Positions 36,700 to 48,387 are shown, counted from the first letter of the stretch. The stretch is DNA of 64,000 nucleotides from Sclerodactyla briareus (GCA_026419785.1 JAODTK010002621.1:299744-363743), one strand, 5' to 3'. The notes: a model not told the origin generated them from the letters alone. Translations and numbers: made by a program.

Positions 36700-37040
36700 G
36701 GGCAAGCTCTAATACAGGCTCCAAGTACATGATAATGGATCAACCTCTAATACAGGCTGTCACATATTGATATGTGTACACCTCTAATCTAGGCTACAAT
36801 GGATGAGAGTCATGGGCAAAGCCTCTAATACAGGGCCGGCAAGTACTGAAAAGGGCCAATGGGGCAGTCCCAAAAGATGGATGAAGCCTCTAATAAAGGC
36901 GACAAATACTGAAATGGGCAAACCTTTAATACAGGCCGTTACTTTTTACAATGGGGGTCAAGCGCTCTCATACAGGCAGACAAAATACTTAATGATATGG
37001 ATAGGATGGGCAAAACCTATATACAGGTCGCAATACTGTT
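36700..37040. repeat. minisatellite, unit about 37-41 bp
   Basis: The word CCTCTAATACAGGC, with variants, occurs eight times, at about 36706, 36744, 36781, 36822, 36887, 36923, 36965 and 37016. Most spacings are 37-41 bases. Between them recurs a CAAGTACTGAAATGGGCAAA-like stretch. Two larger spacings (about 63 and 51) suggest local insertions in the array. Confidence 0.85.
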
Positions 37041-39476
37041 TACCAGTACTCTTTAATGGCCGTAGGAAATCCTAGACTCTATGCAGACCTCTCTTGTAAT
37101 TGGGGCTGGTATACTCACGTTTAGGCTAGTAATATTTAGTGTCGCTCGACCAAAGACAGCCCAATTACTCTCGGATTCAACCGGCTGCTCTTTAGAAAGT
37201 GTTGCACAAAAACAAGTTGCAAGTCAGGCCACTCGAACAGCACACTGGGAGTCATGCACGTAGGCGGTAGTTTCGGTAACGGTATGAGGTGAAAACGAGC
37301 AGCGCAGAACTTACTGTGCCTGCACTGCTCGACGTCCGAAGGCTCAATGAGGTGGTTTCGATTGTCTTCTCCTGTAGAGTGACGTGACGTGTGACTTCAC
37401 GGTATAACGAATACAATATAGCGCGCCTAAAGAAGTCTCTGCCACAGACATGTATACGTAGAACTAACATCACCCATACTGTCACTGTGCAACATTTTGC
37501 AGCCAATTGAACGCCGCGGGGATCCTGGGAAATGCAGCACCCAAAAAGAACCGTTCGCGCAAAGGAGCATATAGTAAACCAACGGTTTTCGGTGGCGGTG
37601 CAGTGATACGCCGATTTTGCGGCTAAATCTTCAATATTGAATGCAGTATGGTGCAATATACGAAATCATTTCTGTAAAATTTTATTTTCTAGATTTTGAG
37701 AATATTTCCTTCGCAGTTGTGCTGTTAGATTTTTCAGGATTTAGACATCTGTTGTTTCTACCTCCGTCCACACTGATAATGAAAACATAGTCGTACCGTA
37801 CATACCCTACATCTAGGCATAGCGTTAGGCCTACGTATCCTTGCGATGTCTGGCACTCTGTGAAGAAACGTACTAGGCATGCATACTCAAGTTACTCAAC
37901 ACTCTAGGTGAATGATATGACCTGACCAAACTCCTTTTGCATATAGGTTAGCCCAATTACCCAGCACAGACCCATATTCAAGCCAGTGGAATCTCACTAA
38001 GGCCTTGTAGATATTATTGCCCACATGGGGCTGATTGCCATAGTTCTAGCAGAGCAAAGTTGCATAGACCATTTGGTATGAACTGCAGATTTCCTCAGCC
38101 AATAAGTATTGCGGTGGCAAAACGAAGATTTTCCAAGCTATTCCTAGTCTGCTTCCATGGGTGAGGATTGCGCCCAAAAGGACGGCCTTAAACAAAACTA
38201 CAAAACGAAAACTTTGAGGCCGCAAGCGCGCTGCGCCTACACTAGTACTGGCGTGGGTGCCGGAAAGGAGGTCACTTCAGAGAACTGAAACACCATTGTC
38301 ACTAGATCTACTCTCATAGCATCCCCCCACCTCCCCTCCCCCCATTGTCCATGAATTTGCTAATGAGTACATTTTAAAAAACCCACAGGAGGCAAATTAA
38401 ATGAATGCGGGACAGAGAAAATTACCGGCGGGCCAAAATGCTGTTGTGGCATGCAGTGCAGTATGCCATCAATGAGGTTTATTGTCAGGCAATCAAGGTG
38501 CTGCTGACTCTGGCCCTCCATCGGGCAATTGCATGGTGCTTTGAGGACCTTCTGTCTTTATACTAACTTTTGGGGGTCTATTTGGAGGTTTTCAGGATCC
38601 ATGCAGTCCTTTGTTCTTACATCTGGAGGTCTAAGAAGTGTCTTTTAGCACACCAATCCTTCACAACCGTGCCAGCATATCCCTGATTTTTTTTTTCTCA
38701 ATGGTATAACTTGCCGAGCGAAAAAAGGATCAATCCTATCCGCCAAGGTCCGTCCACAAGGGTGCAGACCTGATGCTGCACCTAATTGTCAGCAGCGAAT
38801 CTAACTCAGAGGGTAAATCATTCGAAAGTGAATTGAGGAACATTTAGCAATTGATTGTAATTCAGTAAGAATATTGTGGCTGCACAACGGGGAACATGTG
38901 AGTCAACATGCTGTTAACAAAACCATAGGTACATGCAAGGGTCATAATGATGATGCTATATATTTTTAATTTCATATCTTTGGTCAGGTTATTTTTAAGG
39001 ATCAAATTAGCTGGGTGAGCATTATCTCAGTGGGACAGCCCAACTGTACAACATCATGAGGTTGCCCTTGACTTCGAGTCTAGTAAAACTAATGCTTGTT
39101 TTTCATATGACGCGCAATGTCTGCCTAGGTAGTGCCAAACAGTCTGAATGAAATGTCTAAACAAACAAGGCTGCAAGGGGAGTATCGGCTATAACATCCA
39201 AAAAATCCTCAAACATTGATCTATCAAAACTGGAGCAGAGTGTGTTACAGCATGTTGGCTGTTAAGGCTGGCAACTGTTTCAAGCCTTCTTTGTTAGGAC
39301 TCTTCTTGCTGGCTCTCTTACTCCTTTGCTCAGTCATTAAACTGTCTATTTATCCTTACAACTTGTCTGACTATGGAACTTGTGTGAGCAGTGCGGGGAT
39401 CAAAGGCCTCTAGAAAACACTAAACAAACAGGAATGAAACCTGCTTTTCAACATTTTAGTGATCCTTTTCATATTA

Positions 39477-39905
39477 CCGTATTCATTCCGCTAAGCGCCC
39501 ATGGCGGCTTGCAAAGTTTCAGGAGGGGCGCTGCACGAGAGTATATTATTTTTTTGATATTCCCGAGCATTCCAGCGTGTATTATACTGTACTGACGTAT
39601 AGTCGAATACACAGCATATACTAGTTCGGCCAATGCACGATCGTTGTGAGTTTATTATGTGGAGACGTGTGTTTGTAATGGGGGGGGGGGAGGTGGAAGC
39701 ACTGTATGTTGGAATAGCAAGACATTGTTGCCTCAACCTGTGCAATATTTTGTATGTGTTTCATGTACACAGTGTTTTCAATTTTGAGGCAATAGTTGTT
39801 GCACTTCTGCAGCCCATGGCGGTGTTATGGGTACGTCAATCTGCATTGCAAAAAAGTTGGTAGGCGTCTTACTGGGAGACTGGTCGCTCAGCGGAATGAA
39901 TACGG
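39477..39905. mobile_element. 429-bp MITE, TA target duplication, empty site present in paralogous arm
   Basis: The inverted ends begin CCGTATTCATTCCGCT at both termini and match at about 23 of 25 positions (AAGCGCCCA versus GAGCGACCA follow). TA flanks both sides (39475-39476, 39906-39907). The right arm of the inverted duplication has the uninterrupted sequence with one TA at 42597-42598 (ACCCTAATATGAG), so the insertion and its 2-bp duplication are directly visible. The word GCCCATGGCGG occurs near the left end and again at 39812. TA duplication suggests a Tc1/mariner-type or other TA-targeting superfamily. There is no transposase. Confidence 0.9.
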
Positions 39906-40542
39906 TAGGTTGATTGTAGATATAGATAACACCACTTTCCTCTGATTATAAAATTCAGAAATGCAAATATAATTATACACTGTTGTGATTTCTGGTACAG
40001 TGTAATTTTAACAGCTTTCTCAGAGATGAGATATAAATAAAATATACATGTACCATAATGCATGTTATACATACGTAAAAGATGATAGGATTAGCATAGT
40101 GAGTGGTTACAGTGCGACTATAATAAGCCACACTTTTTCACCACTGCATTGGACATTTCAACGCATGAATTATACCGTGGGGGAATTACAATGGGGAGAA
40201 ATTGATCTACATATTTCTAGATGTTAAGTCTTGATCAAAACAAAAATATGGCTAAATTCAGCAGCACCCGCAAACATGTGTGGCCTAGATGTATTCGAAG
40301 AACCCTTTTGCTGCAGTTTCCTCAAGTGCAATTAACATATGAAATATGGCTGATACCAGTGCCTGGAGGCATGAGCATATTCCTTGAACACATTTCCTGT
40401 TGTACTCTACATACTGACACAAGATCATTCAAAGGTTTGATCAGTCCACCCTAATTATCCATAAATTAGCCTAATTAGGCTATACCTAGGCCTACTGTAT
40501 TATTTTTTAAACAGCCCGCTATCATTCTCAACAGATAGGCCT

Positions 40543-40727
40543 CTAACTTACCAAGCGAAAACTCAACCCCGCATTTCCTGTACCAGTGTTGTTTTCTGCA
40601 TGTTTGCTGAGCCACCCAGGCCATCTTACTGTTTCGAGTACTGCAACGTTTTCCCAGTCCCCGGTGTCGATTATCTGTTTTCCACCTGAGTTCGTCGTAC
40701 GCGTAGCACATTCAGGCAGTTGCACAT
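40543..40727 (-). other. possible duplicated exon with conserved splice donor
   Basis: On the minus strand an open stretch reads ...LPECATRTTNSGGKQIIDTGDWENVAVLETVRWPG... and ends at a CGCTTG|GTAAGT donor-like site (about 40543-40550). In the right arm the matching stretch (41104-41272) keeps the frame for about 30 residues (TTNSGGK...TGDWEN...ET-R), then breaks at a TGA, and ends at CGCCG|GTAAGC. The paired donors suggest a first coding exon of a duplicated gene. No ATG is in this frame and I do not recognise the protein. If it is a gene, the right copy is broken. Confidence 0.3.
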
Positions 40728-40730
40728 ACG

Positions 40731-41097
40731 TCTATTGCTAGTCACAGAGATGGATAGAGTGAGGGTTGGCTCTGTTTTTGCATCCCAATTGAACGCGAGG
40801 TGCATGGTGGGAAATGAACCCAATAAAGATCGAAGCCTAGGCAGCAATTACAATTGACTATGTACGCTAGGCAACAACGGCGGGTCAATTTTAATCATCG
40901 TTCTTTCGGACAACTCGTAGTATAACAATCTTCCGCTTGAAAAATATGGAGAAATAACCCGAAGAATACAATAGTAAGCTTTTGGACGGCAAAATTTCGG
41001 ATTGAATTTATTTCAAATGACGAAAACCAGTTGCGAAAGATGGGCACTACATACGTGTACGGCAATGAGTCCTGTACGTAGAGGCCTCACTAGCCAA
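40731..41097. promoter_or_regulatory. shared core between the inverted arms, promoter-like, ZNF143/Staf-type motif
   Basis: This 0.37 kb core is not itself palindromic. It lies between the two divergently oriented arms, like a bidirectional promoter. On the minus strand it contains TTTCCCACCATGCACCTCGC (about 40786-40813), which resembles the ZNF143/Staf site (consensus around CCCA-x-x-ATGC-x-x-CGCG), followed by GTTCAATTGGG. A third copy of the whole core is present at 49030-49345. Promoter function is inferred. Confidence 0.45.
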
Positions 41098-44000
41098 GGC
41101 TATGTGCACTGCCTGACTGTGCTACGCTTACTACGAACTCAGGTGGTAAAAAGAAATCGGCAACCGGTGACTGGGAAAACTTTGGCATTATCGAAACAGC
41201 ACGATGACTAGCAACTCAGCCAAACTGCAGAAACAATCTGTGACCTGGTTACAAGAAATGCGGGGTTCGTTTTCGCCGGTAAGCTTATAGTTACAAGTGA
41301 CCAAGCTAGAGAGCCTATCTGTGACATGTATAGCGGCCTTTTACAAAATAATACATAGCCCGATAGGTATCAGCCTGATTAGGATAATTTGATGATAATT
41401 CAGGGTTGGACTGATCAAACCTTCAACTGATGTTGTGTCAGCTGAGTATATTACAACAGAGCATGTTCAAGAATATGCTCGCCTCCACACAAGACTCCTC
41501 ATGCGCGCGGCACTTGCATCAGCCATATTTCACTGCCACTCGTTAACTGTACTTGAGGAGACTGCCAAGGTTCTTTGATGACCTCTATTAACACATTTTT
41601 TGACCTGTGCTGCTTGATTGTTAACCATATTTTTGTTCGATCGAGACACTGACATCATGTACATAAAATCAAATGCATCCACCTGGCTGATCATCAACAG
41701 ACACAAATCGACAGGAATCAAAGGTGGGAAAACTCTAATGATGCTGTTCAACATTAGTGATCACAAGGTCAATAGCCTGTTGAACAGATTCTTGCTTGAA
41801 TGTTTAATGTCTTTCGAGCCAGACCCTTTTTTTTTACCTCATGCATAATATACCATACCTACTCGGAAGTTGTTATATTTTATTTTCTACGATTTATACT
41901 TTTTTATTAATTATTTGAAATATATTTGAAACTTAGGAATCTTGGTATGAGGATTGATATGTTGATATCAATATTTTCTCAAGTAATCATTGATTACCTG
42001 AGGACCCTTAATGTGTAGCCCATGTATGTGCCATACTTGTATAGTATGGTTGATATAGGCTATAAGCCTACCACACCCTTTTGGTTTTTGTTCGAGGAAA
42101 TGACTATTTCCCCTTTTGCATATTCATAACTATTAAGAAAATGGCTTTTTTTGCTTTCAGGAAATGATTCACCCAAAGGACCTGCAATTTATTAAGAGGA
42201 ATTTGCTGATTAAAAAAAAACCAAGATTAATTATTTTCAAACCTCTACTTGTCCCATTTTTAACATCTATTATGCAAATTAATAGTACTCGATTTAACCT
42301 CTAATTTCTTTCTCCGCATAGTAATTTCCCCACTGTAAATATTCAATGCAGTGAACTGTCCACCATATTGGTCTGGTATTAGTGTTGTTTTTTATAGTCA
42401 CTGTACCGCTCACTATGCAATCTATTTCTCCAATTAGTATAACATACCTGTTCTAGGTATATTTTTGTTTATCTCATCATCAATAAATATGTTAAAATAC
42501 CTGTACCATAATCACAACAGTGTATAATTATCATTTGCTTTCCTGTATTATTTCATAATCCAAGTGAAGTGTTGTTATCTAATACTACAATCACCCTAAT
42601 ATGAGAGGATCACTCCCAATGCGCAAGCAGTCTTCCTGTTTTGGAGTGTTTTCTAGCGGCCTTTGACTCCCAAGCACTGCTCACAAAGTTCCTTAGGTTT
42701 GCAGTGACTGATGCTTCATAGTTCAGAAACAAGTTTATAAGAGGTAAATTAACATTTTACTACTGACTGATCAAGGAGTAAATAGAAAGGCAGCACGAAG
42801 AGTCCTAACGAGAAGTGCTTTTTTTTTTTGGTGCAAACGTTACAGCCTTTACAACAACATGCTTACCCACTCTGCCTCCCGTTTTGATTAGATCAATGTT
42901 GGTGATTTTTTGCATGTTATGCCTATACTGCGGGCTGGCCCCCCTTGCAGCCTTGTTCAGACATTTACATTCAGACTGATTATATCACTTTATAGGCAGA
43001 CAAGCGCGACATGAACATGCATTTGTTTCATCTCACTCGAGTCTATGGCACCTATGATGGTTTTGTACAGTGCCTTCACCACTGAGATAATGCCCACCAG
43101 CTAATTAGTCCTTAACATAACCTGACCAAAGAAATTAAATTAAATATATGGCATCATCTTTTACATGACCCTTGCCTGTACACTATAAGAAATATATGGT
43201 TTCTTTTTACCAGATGTGACTCACAATTTTTGTTGTTGTCCACCAATAAACTTACTGAATACATAATTGCTCAATCTTCCCCCATTTACTTTTGAATGAT
43301 TGCAGGGGCGTCGGAGCGTTTTCGAAAAAGTGGAGGGAACACAATCGAAATGCAATACCATCTCCGCGGAGCGCCACTATTAGTTTGCGCGGAGGGCACT
43401 AATAAAATTGCAGATTTTCCTAACTCAGATCTACGGAAACAACCCTTGCCAAGCTCATAGCACACATTACAATGTTTATTTGAGTAAAAGACCAAAAAGT
43501 CGTCATTGTGCATATTAAAGGATTTACCGAGTATCACATCAAATGTTTTTTTTTTATCTTATTACCTTTTTTACCTCTGGCTCGCTTTGTTTGCGTTGGA
43601 TCTAGGGTGTCTACCGAACGTTCTCTGGTGAGATCGAAGGGAAAGCAATAGGCGTATCGGACCACTCAAATTTTGGGGAAGAAAATTGTACCCAATCTTA
43701 CAAGTCGGTCATTGGAGCACTACCCGGCGCGCGTGGAGCGGCGAAAAAATCAGGTTTTCTCTGGCATTTTTTCGAAATACCTGCGAAAAATCAGGCATTT
43801 TTCCACTTTGCTTTTTCCTTCCCTTGTTTCCACGAATTTTCACTCGAATTTTCCCATCTCAGAAGAATGGGGGGGGGGGGTGCAAGTATGCCCCAAGGCC
43901 TCTGCATTAAGCGGGTGAACGAAATGCATTTCGAAGCATTTACATCGCATATTTGCCTACCAAGCCTGGAAGAAACACGCCATGCGCGCGAACACTTGAA

Positions 44001-45675
44001 CAATTATGCACTTTTGGCTATTCGATCAAATTCGAGAATTCTGTATAAAAAGCGTGTGTAAATCCTTCCATTCGTGGCCCTAGTCGGGGGGGGGGGGTGG
44101 CCGGGGGTCCAGATCTTCACCTTGGGGGGGGGGGGGTGTCGTACTGTAATAAGTGACTAAGACTATCCCAACGCGATTATTGTTTTGGTTAGACAAAATT
44201 GAATTCGTTTAGAGTGATACAAAATCGGGGGCATGTGCCTATTATTTTATTACGGTCCGAAAAGTGGGGGGGGGGGGGAACGAACGATCTGATATCCCCC
44301 ACTTGTGGAAGTGGGGGGGACATGTTCCCCCCTTCCCCCACCTGTTGGACGCCCATGAATGATTGAGCTTCTTTCTGAGTTATCTTCGCTGCTGACAATT
44401 ATTATGTGCAGCATCAAGGTTCGTCACCCTGCTGGGCTTTTGGATAGGAATGATCCTCTGCGCAGAATTATACATTTGAAAAAAGAAAATCAGGCACTCA
44501 GACCCGAAAGGAAGACCAAAGACTGAATAACCCTGAAAACCTCAAAACATAGACTCTCTAAAGGTAGTATAAAGACAAAAGATCTTCAAAGCGCGGGGTC
44601 CATCATGGATTTGCCCGTGGAGTGGTCAGAGTTCCTGCAGCAAGTATGCCCTGACACTTCCTCACTGATGGCACGGCCCCTGCATGACTATTCAACAGCA
44701 TTTTTGGCATGTTAATTTCCCCCAGTGTTCCCAACTTTCATTCATTTCGCCTGGGTTTTAAAAAAATGTTACCTCATAGCAATTCATGCAAATGAGGAAG
44801 GGGAGGTTGGGTGGGGAATCGAGAGGTAGATTAAGTGAATAGGTGTGTCGCAGTCTCTGTAAGCGGACCCATCCTTCCGGCACCCGCAGCCAGCAATCCC
44901 GTAGGCGCCGCGCGCGTGCCTCAAGTTTTGTTTGTAGTTTTTTTTGTTAGGCCGTCCTTTTGGGCGCACCCGTGGTAAGTAGACTAGGAATAGCTTGGAA
45001 TTTCATCATCGTTTCGCCACCGCACTACTTATTGCTGAGGTGGATTAATATTGCAGTTCATTCCAAATGTCCTATGCAATTTTGCTCTGCCAGTGCTAGA
45101 ATTATTGGTAAATCAGCTGGTATTGTGTGCAATACTTCTTCACAAGGCTTAGATGCCACTACTTTGAATAATGATCTGGGCTAGGTAATTGGGCTAACCT
45201 AGAGGCAAAAAGGATTTGGTCAGTAATATCATTCACTAAAGTTGTCTCGCGTATGCTGCCTAGTATTCTCGCATGGGCCACACATGGCAAGCTACGTAGG
45301 GCTAACGCTAAGCCTAGATGTAGCTCCAGAAGACTCTTGTTTCATTATCAGTTGTGGAAGGGGTGACACAAACGTGGTCTACATTTGCAAATTCTAACAG
45401 CACAATTCCGAAGAACTATCCACAAATTGCTCAGAATAATAATTCTTCAAACAGATGAATCGATTATGGACCATACATGCCTCAATATTGCAGAATTAGC
45501 CGAAAAATTGGCGTATCATGCTCGCCACCGAAAAATGTTGGTTACTGCATGTGTACCATTTGCGAGAACGTTATTTTTGGGTGCATTCCCGGGGGGATGC
45601 CCGCCGACGTTAATTGGTTGAAAGTGTTGCACGGACGTATGGGCAAGTTACGTCTAGGATGTAAGGTATTGTGGT
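41098..45675 (+). repeat. right arm of the large inverted duplication
   Basis: It is the reverse-complement partner of 37445-40730. It is longer because it contains the 1055-bp hAT-like element at 43303-44357 and an extra AT-rich block at about 41640-42290 with no partner in the left arm. Its outer end (45581-45620, GGTGCATTCCCGGGGGGATG then ...CGACGTTAATTGG) matches the left arm's outer end (37501-37540). Both outer ends resemble the ZNF143-like word of the core. No intact gene is recognised; a candidate exon lies at 41104-41272. Confidence 0.88.
43303..44357 (+). mobile_element. 1055-bp hAT-like non-autonomous element with 8-bp target duplication, motif copy (g)
   Basis: The termini are CAGGGGCGTC and, inverted, CATGGGCGTC (9 of 10 matching). 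AATGATTG flanks it perfectly at 43295-43302 and 44358-44365. The paralogous left arm has a single, uninterrupted near-copy (AATGATTT on the minus strand, 38815-38822), which is the empty site. CAG-type ends and an 8-bp duplication are the hallmarks of the hAT superfamily. Inside, the two family motifs lie at 43358-43397 and 43424-43454, and G-runs near 43868, 44084, 44124 and 44267. No hAT transposase (BED, RNase-H-like or dimerisation) frame is present. Confidence 0.9.
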
Positions 45676-45709
45676 GCAGTGAGGCCTATTACGGGGGGCA
45701 CACCACATA

Positions 45710-46155
45710 TAGCCGTCCCCATTGACTTACACACTAAAACTGACTTCGTTCCACCAGCTGCTGAACCCAGCAGAACATACTTCCAGTGATGAGCCACCCA
45801 CCATTTTGAAGCTGGACATTCATACCCCTGTCATGCATTTAATCCATCCTTCACCGTTTCGATTTTCACCAGGGTTGCCATGGTCTTTGTAGGTTATTTC
45901 CGATCGGGATGCAGTCGGAAAATCAGATTTTCCACCATCCAAGTGTCAATTCAGAAACTAGTCAGAAATTCGCCCCCAAATAGCCAAAACTGACATATGT
46001 GGATTTCTCGGATATGGCCTGTCCTGCAGGCAACACTGGACCAGAAGGGTGCGGAAATCGACTCTAAAAGGCGGCCCCAATGTTAATTGGGGGACTACTT
46101 TTTGAGGGTAACTTAGGGCTGGCGGAGGAACACCAGTCTTATATGTGGTATGGGG
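45710..46155 (+). repeat. direct duplication, copy 1
   Basis: This aligns collinearly with 47940-48387. Shared words are AGCAGAACATACTTCCAG, GATGAGCCACCCACCATTTT, CACCAGGGTTGC, TTATTTCCGATCGGG, GGAAAATCAGATTTTCCA, ATAGCCAAAACTGAC, AACTCTGGACC-like and GGAGGAACACCAGT. It begins where the right arm of the inverted duplication ends (TAGCCGTC). It could be a repeat-family member or a local segmental duplication. Confidence 0.85.
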
Positions 46156-47939
46156 CCTTCAGAGGAGTGGATTTGGACAATTGGTTGAAACAAAAACGAA
46201 CTCAGTCAAATGAACAGTATTGGTATTGAAGAATTGTGCCCTCCCCTTGGAAGATGCCATCTCTCAACTTGTCAGGACGGCATGTGTGGTTGAAATTGAA
46301 CTATGCATACATCTTGTGTATAGGGACTAATATCAAGGTGTGTGTGGAGGAATGAAGCATAGTTGAGACTGTGCTACCACAGTATTTATCACCCATCTTG
46401 CAGTCTCCTGGAGTCACTATGACCACTTCAACTGTAGCTACAGCTATGATGAGGCCTCAATATGGGCTTTGTGTTGGGCATGGGTCAACGGCCGAACGAG
46501 AAGGGGACCGTTGACACTCACCATCGTATCGCAGCATTATTCCTATGCAAGGTGCACTGTAACTTAGCCTCATTATGGTATCTAAATTTAACTCCAATAT
46601 CCTGGTTGCCGTGTGTCCAGCCCATGCGATTCATAGTCATCCCCTTACTTCTCAAGGGTAGCAGAGAGGCAGTCCTACTCAAAACCGACCCCTAATGTAG
46701 TATCTTCCCAATTCCTCCTGGTGTAAATATTATTTCATATACAGTCATGCAGCAATAACCTATTTAATGGACAATGGTGTATATAACCTACACAATGTGT
46801 CTTGTGAGTTTTCAAGCAAAATTCAGTCAGGCAGGGGCGCTCACCTCCCAATCTCCTCAAGCGACTCTGGTTGACCCCGCTGCGAGACGTCCCGGCATCG
46901 ACTAGAGGCAGAGGGTCGTTGAACAGCGCCTTCAGCCTGCAGGGTGACAAACACCAAGCACGCTGTTACATCCCAGCAGTCGCTCCATTGACCACAACGC
47001 ATATGCACACGGTGAACAATGGTTCCAGTTCCACTCTGAAAGAAATGGCAAATGAGGCGTGTTACCACAAGCGATATGAGGGGGAGGGAATACAAATCGC
47101 GAAGAGCCCAGCTGAGACGCAATAGGCTTTATAGAGGAGTTTTTACGGTTTCGTGGCTCCAGCCCATCCTACAACCGTTATTCTCTTTGTTGGACAAACA
47201 CTAGTACTGATACCTAATCGAAGCAAACCTTCAATTCTCCCTTGCCATGATCGCTGATTCCAGAAGATCCTGGTATGGTAAGGCACATAAACTCAAGTCC
47301 CAATCAGCCAGATCCGGTTTGTACACAATTCTAGACATGAGGCTGAGCCTACGCAAACAAAAAACTAGGCCTAGTCTCACGATTCTCTTACTCTTGTGAA
47401 ATAATGCTAATGTCAACATACTCACCACATTGCAATGCATGTTCATCTGCCCCAGGCCGTTATGCACCAGAGTAGATGTCATCAGCTAAACCTAGCCAGA
47501 AGTCAACAATGTTTACAAGTTCACCCGTTCAGCGTTGTATTGTTTTGCTATGCAAGTCTGGGTGCTGGCCACGTAGAGTAGTAACAGTACAGTGGGTGCT
47601 GCTTACTGCACGATCGATCAATGCTGCTAGTCTGTGGGTCACTGTTTGAGTTGTTCCCGCGTAGTAAGTGTATGGGAAGCTTGTCATGAGATCTGTGGGG
47701 CATTCGGTTGCAAGCCATATAGCCAAAGTTGGGGGGCCCAGCCCCTCGCATAGTGCCAAAAATCAACACAATCTAACAATTAATTAATGAATCAATTAAT
47801 TAATTGCCTTTCTGAATCTCACACACTACTTTTTGACATATATGAACAACCAACATCAAATCAAAGTTACACTGACACCTTAGCACCCAAATTGCTCTCA
47901 AACATTTTTCCTCAAAATTGACGTCAGGGACACCAAAAT
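46156..47939. other. no gene recognised between the direct copies
   Basis: No coding sequence is recognised. Frames of 70-90 residues have no family motif. An AT palindrome (AATTAATTAATGAATCAATT and beyond) lies at 47779-47806. Confidence 0.45.
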
Positions 47940-48387
47940 AGCCGTCACATGGACTTTACACACTAAACGACGACGTCCACCAGCGCGGACCAGCAGAACA
48001 TACTTCCAGGATGAGCCACCCACCATTTTGAAGACGACATCAGGTGACTGTCAGGCACTTTCAATTTCCCATACCTCACCGTTAGATTCTCACCAGGGTT
48101 GCTGTGTGTTTTTAAGGTTATTTCCGATCGGGGCTGCCATTCGGAAAATCAGATTTTCCAGCACCAAGTGCAATCAGAAAAAGTCAGAAAAAGTCCGCCC
48201 CAATAGCCAAAACTGACTATGTGGTATTCTCTGATATGGCTGTCCACTGCAGGCAACTCTGGACCCAGCACAGGTGGTCGGGAAACGCTCTAAAGTGCCG
48301 CCACAATGTATTGGTGGCGACTATTTTTTTTGCGGGGATAACTAGGTCTGGCGGGAGGAACACCAGTTCGTATGTGGTATGATGCCC
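47940..48387 (+). repeat. direct duplication, copy 2
   Basis: Second copy of the block at 45710-46155, same orientation, about 2.2 kb away. It carries small indels relative to copy 1, and an ATTGGTGGCGACTATTTTTT stretch where copy 1 has AATTGGGGGACTACTTTTTG. Confidence 0.85.

Larger units (their letters stand above)
37445..40730 (-). repeat. left arm of a large inverted duplication
   Basis: Read on the minus strand from 40730 down to 37445, this block aligns with 41098-45675 on the plus strand through its whole length. Shared landmarks include GGACTGATCAAACCTT (40435/41415 region), CACAACAGTGTATAATTAT (39980/42517), CTGACCAAAGA and CCTTGCATGTAC/CCTTGCCTGTAC. Others are CGCTGCTGACAATTA (38795/44386), GGCCGTCCTTTTGGGCGCA (38175/44950), TAGACTAGGAATAGCTTGGAA and TAATTGGGCTAACCTA, with TTTTTGGGTGC near the outer end. 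Divergence is substantial, roughly a quarter of positions by eye. This arm has gained the MITE at 39477-39905, which the other arm lacks. Confidence 0.88.

Noticed and set aside
37252-37656. 134-residue minus-strand frame (NIEDLAAKSAYH...) at the outer end of the left arm
   Set aside because: The right-arm counterpart keeps similar residues (NIAELAEKLAYH) only for a short stretch before the frame breaks; more likely promoter/repeat DNA than protein, although worth a TBLASTN.
46462-47769. Several 70-90 residue frames on both strands
   Set aside because: Overlapping frames without conserved motifs; no exon structure apparent.
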